A DNA stretch of 64,000 nt from Salinibaculum sp. SYNS191 (GTDB lineage: Archaea; Halobacteriota; Halobacteria; Halobacteriales; Haloarculaceae): contig NZ_CP147838.1 of the NCBI RefSeq assembly GCF_037338445.1, positions 3,224,001 to 3,288,000 on the forward strand, in the 5' to 3' direction. The notes below the pieces were generated by a model. That model was given only the letters and a program-made list of their open reading frames with translations, was not told the DNA's origin and searched no databases. Below, one piece after another: positions 1 through 9,246 of this stretch. Both the position numbers and the translations under genes were made by a program. Each line of letters starts with the position of its first letter. The first letter of the stretch is position 1.

Positions 1-1354
1 CGCTGACTCGATGGGAACTACCGAATGTCGCTGGTTCAACGGCAACCTCGCGTGCCGCGGCTTCGAGCGCATCTACGCCCACCTCTGACCCGTGCCGCTC
101 CGTTGGATCGGTCGCGAGATCATAGTTCCCCTGCGGACCGATCTTCGCCTCTGCCACACCTGATAAATCCCTGGTCTGTACTCCAAACTTCTCGTCCGCT
201 CGCCACGCGGCCACGCTGTGCCCGCGGTCTCTGACCGAGTCCGCGAACACGACATCCTCCGCAGCACCATCGCTCAGGAGACTCTCTCATGACGACGTGA
301 TCGGTGCGTCCATCGTGTTGACGTCACAGATCTCCGCTACCAGTTCGTGCAACCACCCGAGCGAGAATGGCCCTTCGCTCCGGCTACCCTCTCGACCTGG
401 TACCCTGACGATCAGCCGCACGCCAGGAGTTCGTCGTACATGTAGTGCTGGGGGTGGCCGTAGATCCCGCGGTCGCTGAGCGCGTCGCCGTGATCAGCCG
501 TCACGATCAGTGCTTTCTCCTCCCATAGCCCTTCGTCCTGTATCCAGTCAACGATCCGCTGTACCTGCTGATCCACGTACTGCACGGCACTGTCGTATCG
601 TGCCTCCGCCGCGGGATCGTAGACTTTGCTCACGCGTCTGGCGTGGGACCGGAACTGCGAGAGCTGTCCGTCGCTAGAGAGTCCCCCTTCCCCGACGACC
701 CTGGGTTCGAGTGGTCCATGCACGTCCATCAGGCACGTCCACCCGAAGAACGGTTCAGACTCCCCGGAGAGCGTCTCAGAAACTCGTCGACGACAACCTC
801 GCCTCGAACAGAGGGCCACCCGGTGAACTCCTGGTAGTATCTGAACGCCAGGAACGGGAGTTCGTACCGCAGCGGCACCGAGTCTAAAGTCCGCATTTGG
901 TCGCGAAGCTGATACAGCCGCTCACCCACCTTGATATTCGGAACCCAGGATCGCGACGTTCCTTCGTCGTCACCACTCGAAGCATCCCCCGGGGATCGAA
1001 GGTGCCGAAATGTCTCGAATCCGCGGTCGGAGTTGACGTGGGGACCAATGCGTGGATTGAAGAGCACGCCTACAGTTGACCAGCCACCGTCGCGGAGGTG
1101 TGAACCAATCGTCGGGGCACCATCCAAGAGGTCCTTCTGGTACATGTGCTGCCCAGCGACACACTGAGCAGAGAGCGGCCCGGCGAGTATGCCGGGAACG
1201 ACTCGGTGGTCGCCGGATCCGCCGCGTACGCCCGATCAAAAACGAAGCCATCACAGGCGAGCGCACCGAGCGCAGGCGTCGTGCCCCGGTGATGGCCGTA
1301 CACGCTACACCGATCACGACGAAGACAGTCGATAGTGACGAGAATGATGTTCAT
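1..1354 (-). pseudogene. decayed sulfatase-superfamily gene, cut by window edge
   Basis: Read leftwards from an ATG at 1354, the protein opens MNIILVTIDCLRRDRC and continues with the metal-site and substrate-loop pattern of alkaline-phosphatase/sulfatase enzymes. The frame breaks near 1188 (resumes at QHMYQKDLLDG), again near 778 (resumes at SGESEPFFGWTCLMDVHGP) and again near 415. A TGA then interrupts it near 296, after which the same frame continues to the window edge with ordinary haloarchaeal codon use. The second metal motif (LIVTADHGD) is still readable near 490-520. At least three frameshifts and one stop make a functional product very unlikely. It is paralogous to the intact gene at 7288-8556 and is transcribed divergently from the neighbouring glycosyltransferase. 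Confidence 0.85.
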
Positions 1355-1376
1355 CGGTGATATGGAAAGTCTGAGG

Positions 1377-1391
1377 AATAAATATAAAAAT
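1377..1391 (+). promoter_or_regulatory. TATA-like promoter element of the glycosyltransferase gene
   Basis: An A/T tract (AATAAATATAAAAAT) lies 33-47 bases before the ATG at 1424, in a 69-base gap between divergent genes. The position suits an archaeal TATA box giving a short leader. This is read from composition and spacing only. Confidence 0.45.
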
Positions 1392-1423
1392 AGTTCCGAT
1401 GCTATCAAGAATATATACCACCG

Positions 1424-2599
1424 ATGAAAGTCTGTCTCCTCTCAAAGATGTTTCCCCCGATAACTGGTGGGTCAGCGATGTATGCCTATGAAATTGCCAA
1501 TTCGTTGGGCGATCGCGGACACAACGTGGATGTGTATACTCAATCGGAAGTGGAAGACGAGTCGACGTTAGAAGTCCACGATAATGCCACTGTCCATACA
1601 CTTACGAATTCTCGACGGTATCTCGTTACTTTTGAAACCCTCTATTACAGTATTCGAGCACGAGCTGGGGTTGATCTCGATGATTACGACGTGATTCACG
1701 GCACGTTAATGCCGTCTTCAACGATCGCACTCGGGGATCGCGTCACATTTGATACACCCATTGTCCTCACGAGCCACAGTTTCGCCCTGAGCGCCATCCG
1801 TTACCACACGCCAGAGAAGCCCGCAGACTATCTGCTAAAGTACGTATTTCATCCCATGAACGCCGTGATGGACGCGATCACTGCAAGACGGGCGGACAGA
1901 GTCATTGCCATCAGCAAATCGATGGAAAGGAAGTTTGTCGAACAGTATCGCATACCTGCTGATCGCGTGATTACAATCACCCATGGTGTCGATACAGAAC
2001 ATTTCCGTCCAGTCTCGAATCAATATCCCGAAACATCGGAAGATAAACTGACGCTCCTGTTCGTCGGACGACTGAACGCTGCGAAGGGGCCACAACTCGC
2101 GGTGAAAGCGCTTGCGGAATCCGAGTTCACTGACGTTGAGCTACTGATAGCAGGCAGTGGCAGACAGCGGAAAGCCCTCGAACGCCAGGCAAGCGAGCTT
2201 GGCGTAGCCGACGACGTGCACTTCTTGGGACACGTCTCTAAGGAGCGTCTTCCCAGACTGTACTCAAGTGCTGACCTCACACTGTTCCTCTCGACGTACG
2301 AAGGCTTCGGACTTGTATTCATGGAGTCGCTGGCGGCCGGGACACCAGTTATCGGAGTCGCCATCGGTGGATTTCCTGATTTGGTTACCGATGGTCAGGA
2401 GGGGATTTTGGTTGAGCGTGACGCTAAAGCGATCGCACGAGCTATCGAATCACTCGCTGATGCTCCCGAACAAATAAGAGAGATGGGACGACATGCCCGT
2501 AAACTCGCAGAGGGCCACACCTGGGATGCCGTCGCCGAGGAGACCGAGCACGTTTACAGGAATATTCTCGAAAACGATGCGCTAGACCCCGAACTGTGA
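1424..2599 (+). CDS. GT4 family glycosyltransferase
   Basis: This 391-residue GT-B protein of glycosyltransferase family 4 would transfer a sugar from an activated nucleotide donor to a lipid- or protein-linked glycan on the cytoplasmic side of the membrane. The acceptor-side Rossmann domain starts KMFPPITGGSAMYAYEIAN (residues 9-27). The donor domain begins near residue 213 with VGRLNAAKGPQLAVKAL. The GT4 E-x7-E type loop EGFGLVFMESLAAGTPVIG lies near residues 291-309. The length is usual for the family and the ATG follows a TATA-like element. Neighbouring sulfatases, a second GT4 and an epimerase point to surface-glycan or N-glycan synthesis. The sugar cannot be told. Confidence 0.9.
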   Translation: MKVCLLSKMFPPITGGSAMYAYEIANSLGDRGHNVDVYTQSEVEDESTLEVHDNATVHTLTNSRRYLVTFETLYYSIRARAGVDLDDYDVIHGTLMPSSTIALGDRVTFDTPIVLTSHSFALSAIRYHTPEKPADYLLKYVFHPMNAVMDAITARRADRVIAISKSMERKFVEQYRIPADRVITITHGVDTEHFRPVSNQYPETSEDKLTLLFVGRLNAAKGPQLAVKALAESEFTDVELLIAGSGRQRKALERQASELGVADDVHFLGHVSKERLPRLYSSADLTLFLSTYEGFGLVFMESLAAGTPVIGVAIGGFPDLVTDGQEGILVERDAKAIARAIESLADAPEQIREMGRHARKLAEGHTWDAVAEETEHVYRNILENDALDPEL

Positions 2600-2727
2600 C
2601 TGCCCCCCCTAATTACACTACCAACCGACAAGAATCCTTGCAAAAGGCCGAAGTAATCAACAGCCAACTTCGGTACTCCTAACTGCCAATACCAAAAAAA
2701 CATACCAACTCCAGCCAACAAAGACTG

Positions 2728-4848
2728 ATGGTCTCGACTTCCAAACGAACTCTCTATCTGACCCTCGCCACCGCATCCGCTGGGACCGCCGGCGTTGCAC
2801 TATTGTTTCCAGAATCGGTACTCGCGCAGGTCCTCGCTCCGGTCTCGCTACTGCTAGTATTAGTAGTTCCAGGTCTGCTCGCCTACCTTGTGCTAGCCCA
2901 GTCCAACAGCGTTGACCTCCGAGCGATCCTGTACGGTGTCTCCCTCTCGGCGTCGCTTCTAATGGCACTCGGTGCTGTCGTCAACCTCGCCCATGGAGTT
3001 TTCCTCAATAAACCGATCCACCCACTCCCAGTGTGGACTGCCTTCGCGCTGCTCCTCGCGGGGCTCGGCCTAGGAGTCGGGTATCGCGTTCCCGACGAAA
3101 CCGTCGAGGTCGCACTCCCCTCGTCAACCCGTCTGTACCTGCTCGCCTCTGTCCCTCTCGCTGCTGCTGTCGGGGCGCTCCTCGTAGAGGGCGGCAGTAC
3201 GAACCTGTTCGTTGTACTGGCGCTCGCCTTAGTCGGCCTCCTCTACGTCGTGGGCGCGTTCAACGCCTCGCACCGCGCGGCTGTAATCTACGCCGTCGCA
3301 CTCGCCCTTCTGCTCCACAACACGATGATCAGCGAGTTCCTTTTGTGGGGAGACCAAGGCAAGGAGGCAAATCTGGTCTATACGGTCCTCCAAGCCGGCT
3401 ACTGGGATCCCGAGGCGCTCCCGCGTGCCAATAAGGCCGTCATGTTACGGATCATCATCCTCCATCCGTTACATACCCTTCTAACGGGGCTGGAGGTGCA
3501 CCACATCTTCAAGATTGCCCACCCGCTGCTGTTCGCCACGGCACCGGTTGCACTCTACCGAACCTTCGCGACCCGAGGGAGGGATCAGGCCGGCTACTTG
3601 GCCGCTGGCGCGCTGATGTTTTTCTTTTCGTTCTTTACCGTTCTCGCGCGTAACACCAGAACGGCCGTCGCCATCCTGTTCATTGTCCTGTTCGTAAAAG
3701 TTCTACTGGATACTGATCTCAACGCGCTAGTTCGCCGGGTTCTGCTCGCCGTCTTCGGGTCGTCGGTTTTCGTTTCTCACTACGGAACCGCATACATGTT
3801 CCTCGCCATGCTCGTCGCGGGGCTGATCCTCGGCACGCTCGCGCGGCGACTCCTAGGGCGGACCAACCGACACCATGGCCCGCTCACTGTTGAATCAGTT
3901 GGCATTATTGGCCTCTTCGGCTTTGCATGGTACGCGTATGTTTCTCCCGGCGCTGCAGCCTTTGGGGGTCTCACCGGCACCGTTATCGACTTTTTCCTTC
4001 GGCTCCAGGAGGGCTTCTTCCAGCCCTCAAACTCCGCAACCGCGAACTACGCCGCGAACTCCTTCTCCTCGCTCTCTCTCAACGGGATCAAGGTTCTGAC
4101 AGTAGTGCTGTTCGCGCTCATCGGAATCGGTTGGCTCGTCGCCGTGAGCCGTGCTATCCGAGGACAGGACGGGATCGAGACCAACTTTTCGTATCTGGCG
4201 ATCGCGACCGCTGCCGGGGGTTTGGCAGCCATCACACTCGGCCCCGTCGAGCGGTTCAACACCGCCCGGACAATCGCCGTCTCCCTGGCCGTCGTGGCCC
4301 CACTCTTTGCGGTCGGCGTCGAGGGGCTCCAGAACGCCGTCACCCGCCGTCCCTCGTCCCCGGACTGGATCACCACGGTTCTCTGCCTGGCCGTCTTATT
4401 GCCCTTCTTCGTCTTCTCCTCGGGGCTGCTGGCCGCAACGGTGACCGGCGCGTACTCCCCGAACGTCCTCGTCTACCAGGATCGGGTCGTTGAGGAGGGC
4501 TCCCCGGAGAGCCAGAGCTACCTCTACAAACAGACGCTGCCCGACACCGGTGCGAGCGGTGGTGCCTGGCTCAACCGCCACGGAACGGGGACTGTCTACG
4601 GGAGCGTCTGGCCGGGTAACCCCACCTCAGGGGTAATAGGAATGCCTCCGCCAGCGTACGAGTACCGGAGCAACGTCTCGGCGGCAACAGGATCAGACTG
4701 CATCTACCTGAGTCCGCTGAGCGTTGACGCTGGCGTAATCCGTATGCCATCCGGTCACTTCGAGAACGAGTTCCTCCGGACCTCGGAGCTGAACACGAGC
4801 GCGCACTCAAAGGTATACGAAAACGGTGGAGCCACGCTTTACTGCTGA
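2728..4848 (+). CDS. polytopic membrane protein, GT-C/DUF2206-like
   Basis: The 706-residue protein is almost wholly hydrophobic up to about residue 585, with many predicted membrane spans from residue 9 onward. A soluble C-terminal tail of about 115 residues ends at a Cys. Inter-helix loops contain acidic residues (for example GDQGKEANLVYTVLQ near 211) of the kind found in GT-C lipid-linked-sugar transferases. Haloarchaeal glycan clusters often carry such large proteins, annotated as DUF2206-like or hypothetical. I infer a role in sugar transfer or export across the membrane, but no catalytic motif proves it. The gap from the upstream GT4 gene is 128 bases and no Shine-Dalgarno is evident. 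Confidence 0.75.
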   Translation: MVSTSKRTLYLTLATASAGTAGVALLFPESVLAQVLAPVSLLLVLVVPGLLAYLVLAQSNSVDLRAILYGVSLSASLLMALGAVVNLAHGVFLNKPIHPLPVWTAFALLLAGLGLGVGYRVPDETVEVALPSSTRLYLLASVPLAAAVGALLVEGGSTNLFVVLALALVGLLYVVGAFNASHRAAVIYAVALALLLHNTMISEFLLWGDQGKEANLVYTVLQAGYWDPEALPRANKAVMLRIIILHPLHTLLTGLEVHHIFKIAHPLLFATAPVALYRTFATRGRDQAGYLAAGALMFFFSFFTVLARNTRTAVAILFIVLFVKVLLDTDLNALVRRVLLAVFGSSVFVSHYGTAYMFLAMLVAGLILGTLARRLLGRTNRHHGPLTVESVGIIGLFGFAWYAYVSPGAAAFGGLTGTVIDFFLRLQEGFFQPSNSATANYAANSFSSLSLNGIKVLTVVLFALIGIGWLVAVSRAIRGQDGIETNFSYLAIATAAGGLAAITLGPVERFNTARTIAVSLAVVAPLFAVGVEGLQNAVTRRPSSPDWITTVLCLAVLLPFFVFSSGLLAATVTGAYSPNVLVYQDRVVEEGSPESQSYLYKQTLPDTGASGGAWLNRHGTGTVYGSVWPGNPTSGVIGMPPPAYEYRSNVSAATGSDCIYLSPLSVDAGVIRMPSGHFENEFLRTSELNTSAHSKVYENGGATLYC

Positions 4849-4949
4849 CCGAGTTCCGGGCATGCGACTGTACCGGGAGCCGGCGATGACCATCATAGCA
4901 TTTGTCGCTGACCGACACCCATATAGGCCTCGCATCTGACGGTGAAATC

Positions 4950-5186
4950 ATGAGTGGGCAACGGGAACGAGAGATTGTTGAGGTTCCGGGCGAGGTGCTC
5001 TCCGAGGTCGACCATCACGTGGAGCGGACCGAGTTCGCGAACCGTAGCGAGTACGTCACGTACGTCCTTGAGGAGGTCCTCTACCAGATTGGTGAGGATG
5101 ACGAATCCGGTCAAGACGACGAGACGACAGTCGACGAACGTCAGGTTGAGGAGCGCCTGAAATCGCTTGGCTACCTGAACGAATAA
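4950..5186 (+). CDS. small ribbon-helix-helix/CopG-like protein
   Basis: This 78-residue acidic protein has a short N-terminal strand-like segment (EREIVEVPGEVLSEVDHHV) followed by a helix-turn-helix-like stretch TEFANRSEYVTYVLEEVL. That pattern resembles CopG/MetJ-type ribbon-helix-helix proteins, which bind DNA as dimers. The tail is charged and ends GYLNE. The ATG at 4950 is preferred because the frame upstream of it does not look coding. It lies 13 bases before the next glycosyltransferase gene and is probably co-transcribed with it. Haloarchaeal sulfatase/glycosyltransferase clusters often carry such a protein. Whether it regulates the cluster or acts otherwise is unknown. Confidence 0.65.
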   Translation: MSGQREREIVEVPGEVLSEVDHHVERTEFANRSEYVTYVLEEVLYQIGEDDESGQDDETTVDERQVEERLKSLGYLNE

Positions 5187-5199
5187 CTCACTCACCCTC

Positions 5200-6363
5200 A
5201 TGAAGATCGCCTTCGTCTATGACGCGGTTTATCCCTGGGAGAAAGGCGGCGCACAAAAACGCATCTGGGAACTCGCCCGTCGCCTCGCCGACGACCACGA
5301 CGTCCATCTCTACGGGATGCACTACTGGGATGGCCCCGCAGTCATCGAACGCGAGGGGGTCACATTCCATGGCGTCTGTGAACCCCGAGAGCTCTACGTC
5401 GACGGGAGACGCTCGATCCCACAGGCACTGTATTTCGCCGCTGCGGTCGCTCCTGCTCTCCTTCGCGAAGACTTCGATATAATCGACTGTCAGGAATTCC
5501 CGTATTTCCCGGCCTTCCCGGCCAAGGCCCACGAACTACTCAGAGATTCCACGCTCGTCGTCACGTGGTACGAGGTGTGGGATGACTACTGGTATGACTA
5601 CCTGGGCTGGAAGGGTATCTTCGGGCAGGCAGTCGAGCAGGTGACCGCTCGCCTTGCGGAGACGGTCATCCCAATCTCTGCGTATATCGAGGCAGACCTC
5701 CGCTCGCTCGGGCGGACGGATGGCCTCAGTGTCGTCGAAAACGGCGTCGATTTCGATGGGCTACAGGAGGTACCCGAAGCAGACGCCGACTGGGACGTCA
5801 TCTACGTTGGGCGACTCTCCGAACACAAAAACGTCGACCTGTTACTCGACGCCGTCGACAGAGTCTCGACACAACTCGACCGGCCGCTGTCGTGTGCAAT
5901 CATCGGCGATGGGCCCGAACGCGAGGCACTCGAAGCCGAGGCGCGCGAACGCGGCGTCACCGACCAGGTGGAGTTTCTGGGATTCGTCGAGGCCGATGAA
6001 GACGTCATCGCCAACCTCAAAGCCGCCTCGGTGTTCGTTCTGCCGTCGATACGCGAGGGCTTTCCGAATACGATTCTCGAAGCCAACGCCTGTGGCGTTC
6101 CGAGCATCGTCGTCGAGCACGAAGAAAACGGGTCGACGGCCGTCGTCGACGATGGCGAAACGGGCTACATCACCGATGTCTCTGCAGCGGCCATTGCTGA
6201 CAGACTCGCTGACTGTCTCACCGACGAGACCCTGCTCGAAGACCTCTCACGCGGTGCAAGAGCGTTCGGCCGGGCACACGACTGGGACGTGATTGTCGAT
6301 GAATTGGAAAAAGTATATTCAAGTGTTGGGCAGGTAGACTCACAGCTAGCGAATGCTAAGTGA
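5200..6363 (+). CDS. GT4 family glycosyltransferase
   Basis: The 387-residue GT-B enzyme has an N-terminal acceptor domain opening KIAFVYDAVYPWEKGGAQKR and a donor domain from about residue 205 (VIYVGRLSEHKNVDLLLDAV). Its nucleotide-sugar loop REGFPNTILEANACGVPSI lies near residues 285-303. It is full length for GT4. It serves as the local reference for the headless copy at 11859-12665, which aligns from the TWYEVWDDYW segment near residue 126 onward. The stop overlaps the start of the epimerase gene by 11 bases, so the two are translated from one message. The likely role is surface polysaccharide or N-glycan assembly. The donor sugar is unknown. Confidence 0.9.
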   Translation: MKIAFVYDAVYPWEKGGAQKRIWELARRLADDHDVHLYGMHYWDGPAVIEREGVTFHGVCEPRELYVDGRRSIPQALYFAAAVAPALLREDFDIIDCQEFPYFPAFPAKAHELLRDSTLVVTWYEVWDDYWYDYLGWKGIFGQAVEQVTARLAETVIPISAYIEADLRSLGRTDGLSVVENGVDFDGLQEVPEADADWDVIYVGRLSEHKNVDLLLDAVDRVSTQLDRPLSCAIIGDGPEREALEAEARERGVTDQVEFLGFVEADEDVIANLKAASVFVLPSIREGFPNTILEANACGVPSIVVEHEENGSTAVVDDGETGYITDVSAAAIADRLADCLTDETLLEDLSRGARAFGRAHDWDVIVDELEKVYSSVGQVDSQLANAK

Positions 6364-7291
6364 GAAAAACATTCTCGTCACTGGTGGGGCAGGCTTCATC
6401 GGCTCACACCTCGTGAGGCAACTCTCAGACGCCGGCGCAGACGTGCTGGCCGTAGACAATTGCTTTGCCGGCTCAGAGGCACTCGTCCCGGACAGCGTCC
6501 GCTTCGAAGACATCGATCTCCGAGATGAGGACGTCCCAGCGCTCGTCCAGGAGTTCGACCCCGACGGCATCGTCCACCTCGCCGCGTTACATTACATCCC
6601 ATACTGCAACGACAATCCCGAGGAGACCTTCCAGGTGAACGTCATGGGGACGCGCAATCTCCTGGCCGGGGCACGGGCTGTCTCCGACCTCGAGACAGTC
6701 GTCTTTGCTTCCTCGGCAGCGGTCTATCCACCCAGAGAGAAAGCAAATAGTGAGACGTCCGAGACTGGGCCGATGGATATCTACGGCGAGACGAAACTCA
6801 TCGGCGAGGAGTTGATGCGTCTCTTCCAGCGCGAGACAGTCACCCCGACGGCAACGGCGCGATTGTTCAACGTCTATGGGCCGAACGAGACGAACGAACA
6901 CCTGATTCCAGCCGTCTTGAAGCAGGTCAGACGCGGTGACAGAGAGATCGAACTCGGGAATCTCACACCGAAACGCGACTTTATCCACGTCTCGGACGTG
7001 GCCGGGGCGCTCACGACGTTATTGAGCGAGTTCGAGGAGGGCTATGGAACCTACAACGTCGGCACGGGCAGTGAACATTCCGTCCGCGAAGTCGTCGAGA
7101 AAACGAGTGCGGCCCTCGGTGAGGAGATTGCCATCACCCAGGACGACGAGCGCGTCAGAGAGAGCGATCGACCTCACCTCAAAGCAGATATCTCGCGCAT
7201 GCAGGCTGAGTTCGACTGGCAGCCCAGTGTCGAGTTCGTCTCCGGCCTTCGAGACCTCCTCCAGCAAGACGAGGAGGTGCTCGTGACGTGA
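6353..7291 (+). CDS. NAD-dependent epimerase/dehydratase (extended SDR)
   Basis: This 312-residue extended short-chain dehydrogenase works on nucleotide sugars, most like UDP-glucose 4-epimerases. The NAD-binding glycine motif GGAGFIGSH is at residues 11-19. An ASSAAVYPP strand supplies the catalytic Ser/Thr, and the YGETK catalytic Tyr-Lys pair lies near residues 143-147. LFNVYGPNE and RDFIHVSDVAGA are typical extended-SDR segments. It probably makes the donor for the adjoining glycosyltransferases. The ATG overlaps the upstream gene, and the downstream sulfatase-like gene starts inside its last codons (GTG at 7288), so the three genes look like one operon. The exact substrate is not determinable. 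Confidence 0.9.
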   Translation: MLSEKNILVTGGAGFIGSHLVRQLSDAGADVLAVDNCFAGSEALVPDSVRFEDIDLRDEDVPALVQEFDPDGIVHLAALHYIPYCNDNPEETFQVNVMGTRNLLAGARAVSDLETVVFASSAAVYPPREKANSETSETGPMDIYGETKLIGEELMRLFQRETVTPTATARLFNVYGPNETNEHLIPAVLKQVRRGDREIELGNLTPKRDFIHVSDVAGALTTLLSEFEEGYGTYNVGTGSEHSVREVVEKTSAALGEEIAITQDDERVRESDRPHLKADISRMQAEFDWQPSVEFVSGLRDLLQQDEEVLVT

Positions 7292-8556
7292 GCAAGCGCA
7301 ATATCGTCGCCGTCACCTACGACAGCCTCCGGGCCGATCACTGCAGTTACATGGGGTATGACCGCGAGACGACACCCCACCTGGATCAACTCGCCGAAGA
7401 CGGCGTTGGCTTTCGGAATGCAATCTCACCAGCCTCGCGGACGAATCCCTCCATGGCGGGGATATTCACGGGCGAGCCTATGGTCGCCCGCGATCAGGTT
7501 GCCAATCCAGAGCACGCCCGTCGCCATTTAGCGCGATATGGCACACTCGCAGAAGACCTCTCCGGGCGCGGATACACCACTGGCGCGTTCAATCCAAACG
7601 CCTACGCATCCCGGCATTACGGCTTCGACAGAGGCTTCGATCACTTCGAGGATTTTCTCTTCTCGAGCGATCAGTACCAACAGCTCTTCCAGAAGCATCT
7701 CTCGGATTCGACGCTCTATACGCTCGTTCGGAATTTCCGGAATTACCTCCGGCGCGAGGAAGCCTTCAAGACCTGGGATCGATATATCGACGAGATCGAA
7801 GCCTGGGTGTACGACCAGTCAGAGCCCTTCTTTCTGTGGGTGTTCGCCCTCGATACGCACTTCCCGCATCTCACGCCTCGAAAATACCGCACGTGGAGCA
7901 CCCTCTTCGAGCAATACTACTACAACTATCGCTGCAACCAACTCATCGACGATCTCGACCCGGACCTCTCAGAGCGAGAAATCCAGAAGATAATCGATAT
8001 CTACGATGACTCGATTCGCTTTGGCGATGTCTTACTCTACGAACTCCAAGAACGCCTTGCAGACTTCGACCCCGTCTACGTCGTCTTCGGCGATCACGGC
8101 GAGGCCTTCGCCGAGCGCGATATCTACGGCCATTTCTATCCCGCACTGTATGAAGAGAACATTCACGTTCCCCTCGTCGTCTCGGAAGCTGTCGATGGCA
8201 TCGACGACCCCACCCGCGCGCTGTCGCTCACGCAGGTGCCCGCGATCGTCGACCAGTTTGCCGGTGGGGATGGCTCGCTCGATCTCGACCCGTGGGCGAT
8301 TGCCTCGGACTACGATGGGCGCAACGACCGGAATCTCATCGCCGTCCGAACCCAGAGAGCCAAGCAGATTGCCGCGTGGGAAGCTGGCGAGTGCACTCAG
8401 GAAGAGACCTACGACCTACGCGAGAGACAGACTGAAGGCGAGCCTCTCTCGGCAGACAGCGACCTCCATGAGACACTCCGACCGCTCACAGAGCGGCGGT
8501 ACACCCACGAGGAAGAACTCCAGTCGATACAATCGGGCGTTGCTGAATTGATGTGA
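7288..8556 (+). CDS. sulfatase/alkaline-phosphatase superfamily enzyme
   Basis: The 422-residue protein opens NIVAVTYDSLRADHCSYMGY, where the Asp residues belong to the sulfatase metal site. It has the second metal motif VFGDHGEAFAERDIYGH near residues 265-281. The loop that normally carries the formylglycine Cys or Ser (C/S-x-P-x-R) reads SPASRTNPSMAGIFTG without Cys. It may therefore use Ser or Thr and act as a sulfo-, phospho- or phosphoglycerol-transferase or hydrolase rather than a classical sulfatase. No signal peptide is visible, so it probably acts in the cytoplasm or at the inner membrane face. The GTG start overlaps the epimerase stop, giving translational coupling. Confidence 0.85.
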   Translation: MSKRNIVAVTYDSLRADHCSYMGYDRETTPHLDQLAEDGVGFRNAISPASRTNPSMAGIFTGEPMVARDQVANPEHARRHLARYGTLAEDLSGRGYTTGAFNPNAYASRHYGFDRGFDHFEDFLFSSDQYQQLFQKHLSDSTLYTLVRNFRNYLRREEAFKTWDRYIDEIEAWVYDQSEPFFLWVFALDTHFPHLTPRKYRTWSTLFEQYYYNYRCNQLIDDLDPDLSEREIQKIIDIYDDSIRFGDVLLYELQERLADFDPVYVVFGDHGEAFAERDIYGHFYPALYEENIHVPLVVSEAVDGIDDPTRALSLTQVPAIVDQFAGGDGSLDLDPWAIASDYDGRNDRNLIAVRTQRAKQIAAWEAGECTQEETYDLRERQTEGEPLSADSDLHETLRPLTERRYTHEEELQSIQSGVAELM

Positions 8557-8633
8557 GGCGGGTCCGTTAGTACGACAACGCTACAGGGTTCGAGATGGCT
8601 CCGGTAAGCAAGTTGCTGTAGGTCGATCCAGAA

Positions 8634-8777
8634 CTACTTGGCGGCGTACTCTTCGCAGTCGAACACGATACGTCCTCGAATATCGATATCGCGGTACTCC
8701 GCAGGCTTCTCACAGACGAGACATTCGCGCTCGCCCCCATGCTTGGGTCTCTGTCCTCAGAGCTGAGCCATACTCAT
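8634..8777 (-). pseudogene. broken small zinc-finger protein gene
   Basis: From ATG at 8777 the frame reads MSMAQL, stop, GQRPKHGGERECLVCEKPAE and ends FDCEEYAAK. The CxxC pair and later Cys look like a haloarchaeal zinc-finger micro-protein of about 47 residues. It has an in-frame TGA at codon 7 (one change from CGA) and a Tyr where the fourth ligand Cys is expected (TAC for TGC). Two independent lesions suggest a pseudogene. A product restarting inside is possible but would still lack the fourth ligand. The surrounding 340 bases between the sulfatase-like gene and the winged-helix gene hold nothing else I recognise. Confidence 0.55.
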
Positions 8778-8898
8778 ACCTCCGGTAACGGAGTAGTAGG
8801 TATACACCGCCAACCACCGATTGAACGAGGTCTATCTTCGAGATACATTACCTTCTCGCGTTGCGCTCTCCTTCGGAATCGTCTCTGTCTGGTTCAAC

Positions 8899-9138
8899 TC
8901 AGTCTTCTCGCGGATCGTCGACAAACCGATAGAGCCCTCGATTGACCTTCTCGACCCACCCAGCATCGACTAACCCCCGCAGCGACCTGTTGATATACTG
9001 CCGGCGCACGTCCAATTGCTCCTCCAGCCGTTTCGGATTCGCATACCCCCACGGCCGCCCCTCTTCTCGCCCCTCTTTGAGAACAGCAAGAATCGCCTCC
9101 TGGCGTTCGTCGGGCTCGAACCGCTCGTTGATCATCAT
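8899..9138 (-). CDS. winged-helix DNA-binding protein, probable local regulator
   Basis: A 79-residue acidic protein contains a winged helix-turn-helix spanning nearly its whole length. A first helix (DERQEAILAVLKEG) leads to a recognition segment RLEEQLDVRRQYINRSLRGL near residues 37-56 and a wing strand VEKVNRGLYRFVDD. The ATG at 9138 is preferred, though a GTG at 9162 in the same frame is also possible. The gene is divergent from the RAMP-protein operon, and a strong dyad (9190-9232) lies between them. I infer that it represses itself and the operon. It has no ligand or metal site, and similar small wHTH proteins are common in haloarchaeal accessory regions. Confidence 0.75.
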   Translation of the reverse strand: MMINERFEPDERQEAILAVLKEGREEGRPWGYANPKRLEEQLDVRRQYINRSLRGLVDAGWVEKVNRGLYRFVDDPRED

Positions 9139-9189
9139 ACCCGAAATACGACCATGTTCCACTTATCCATTCGGAAGTAACATCACCAC

Positions 9190-9232
9190 GATGTTCTTTT
9201 AGAAGTTACAACGTAACATTTATTAGAACATC
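9190..9232. promoter_or_regulatory. concentric dyad operator in divergent promoter
   Basis: Outer arms GATGTTCT (9190-9197) and AGAACATC (9225-9232) are perfect inverted repeats. An inner palindrome GTTAC-AAC-GTAAC (9205-9217) shares exactly the same centre, 9211. The right half contains a TATA-like CATTTATTAGA (9217-9227) that would place transcription start near 9249. The left strand has CTAATAAAT for the opposite direction. A bound dimer or tetramer would cover both promoters. The wHTH protein encoded next door is the natural candidate. Confidence 0.6.
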
Positions 9233-9246
9233 ACTCGACCGTTCAG

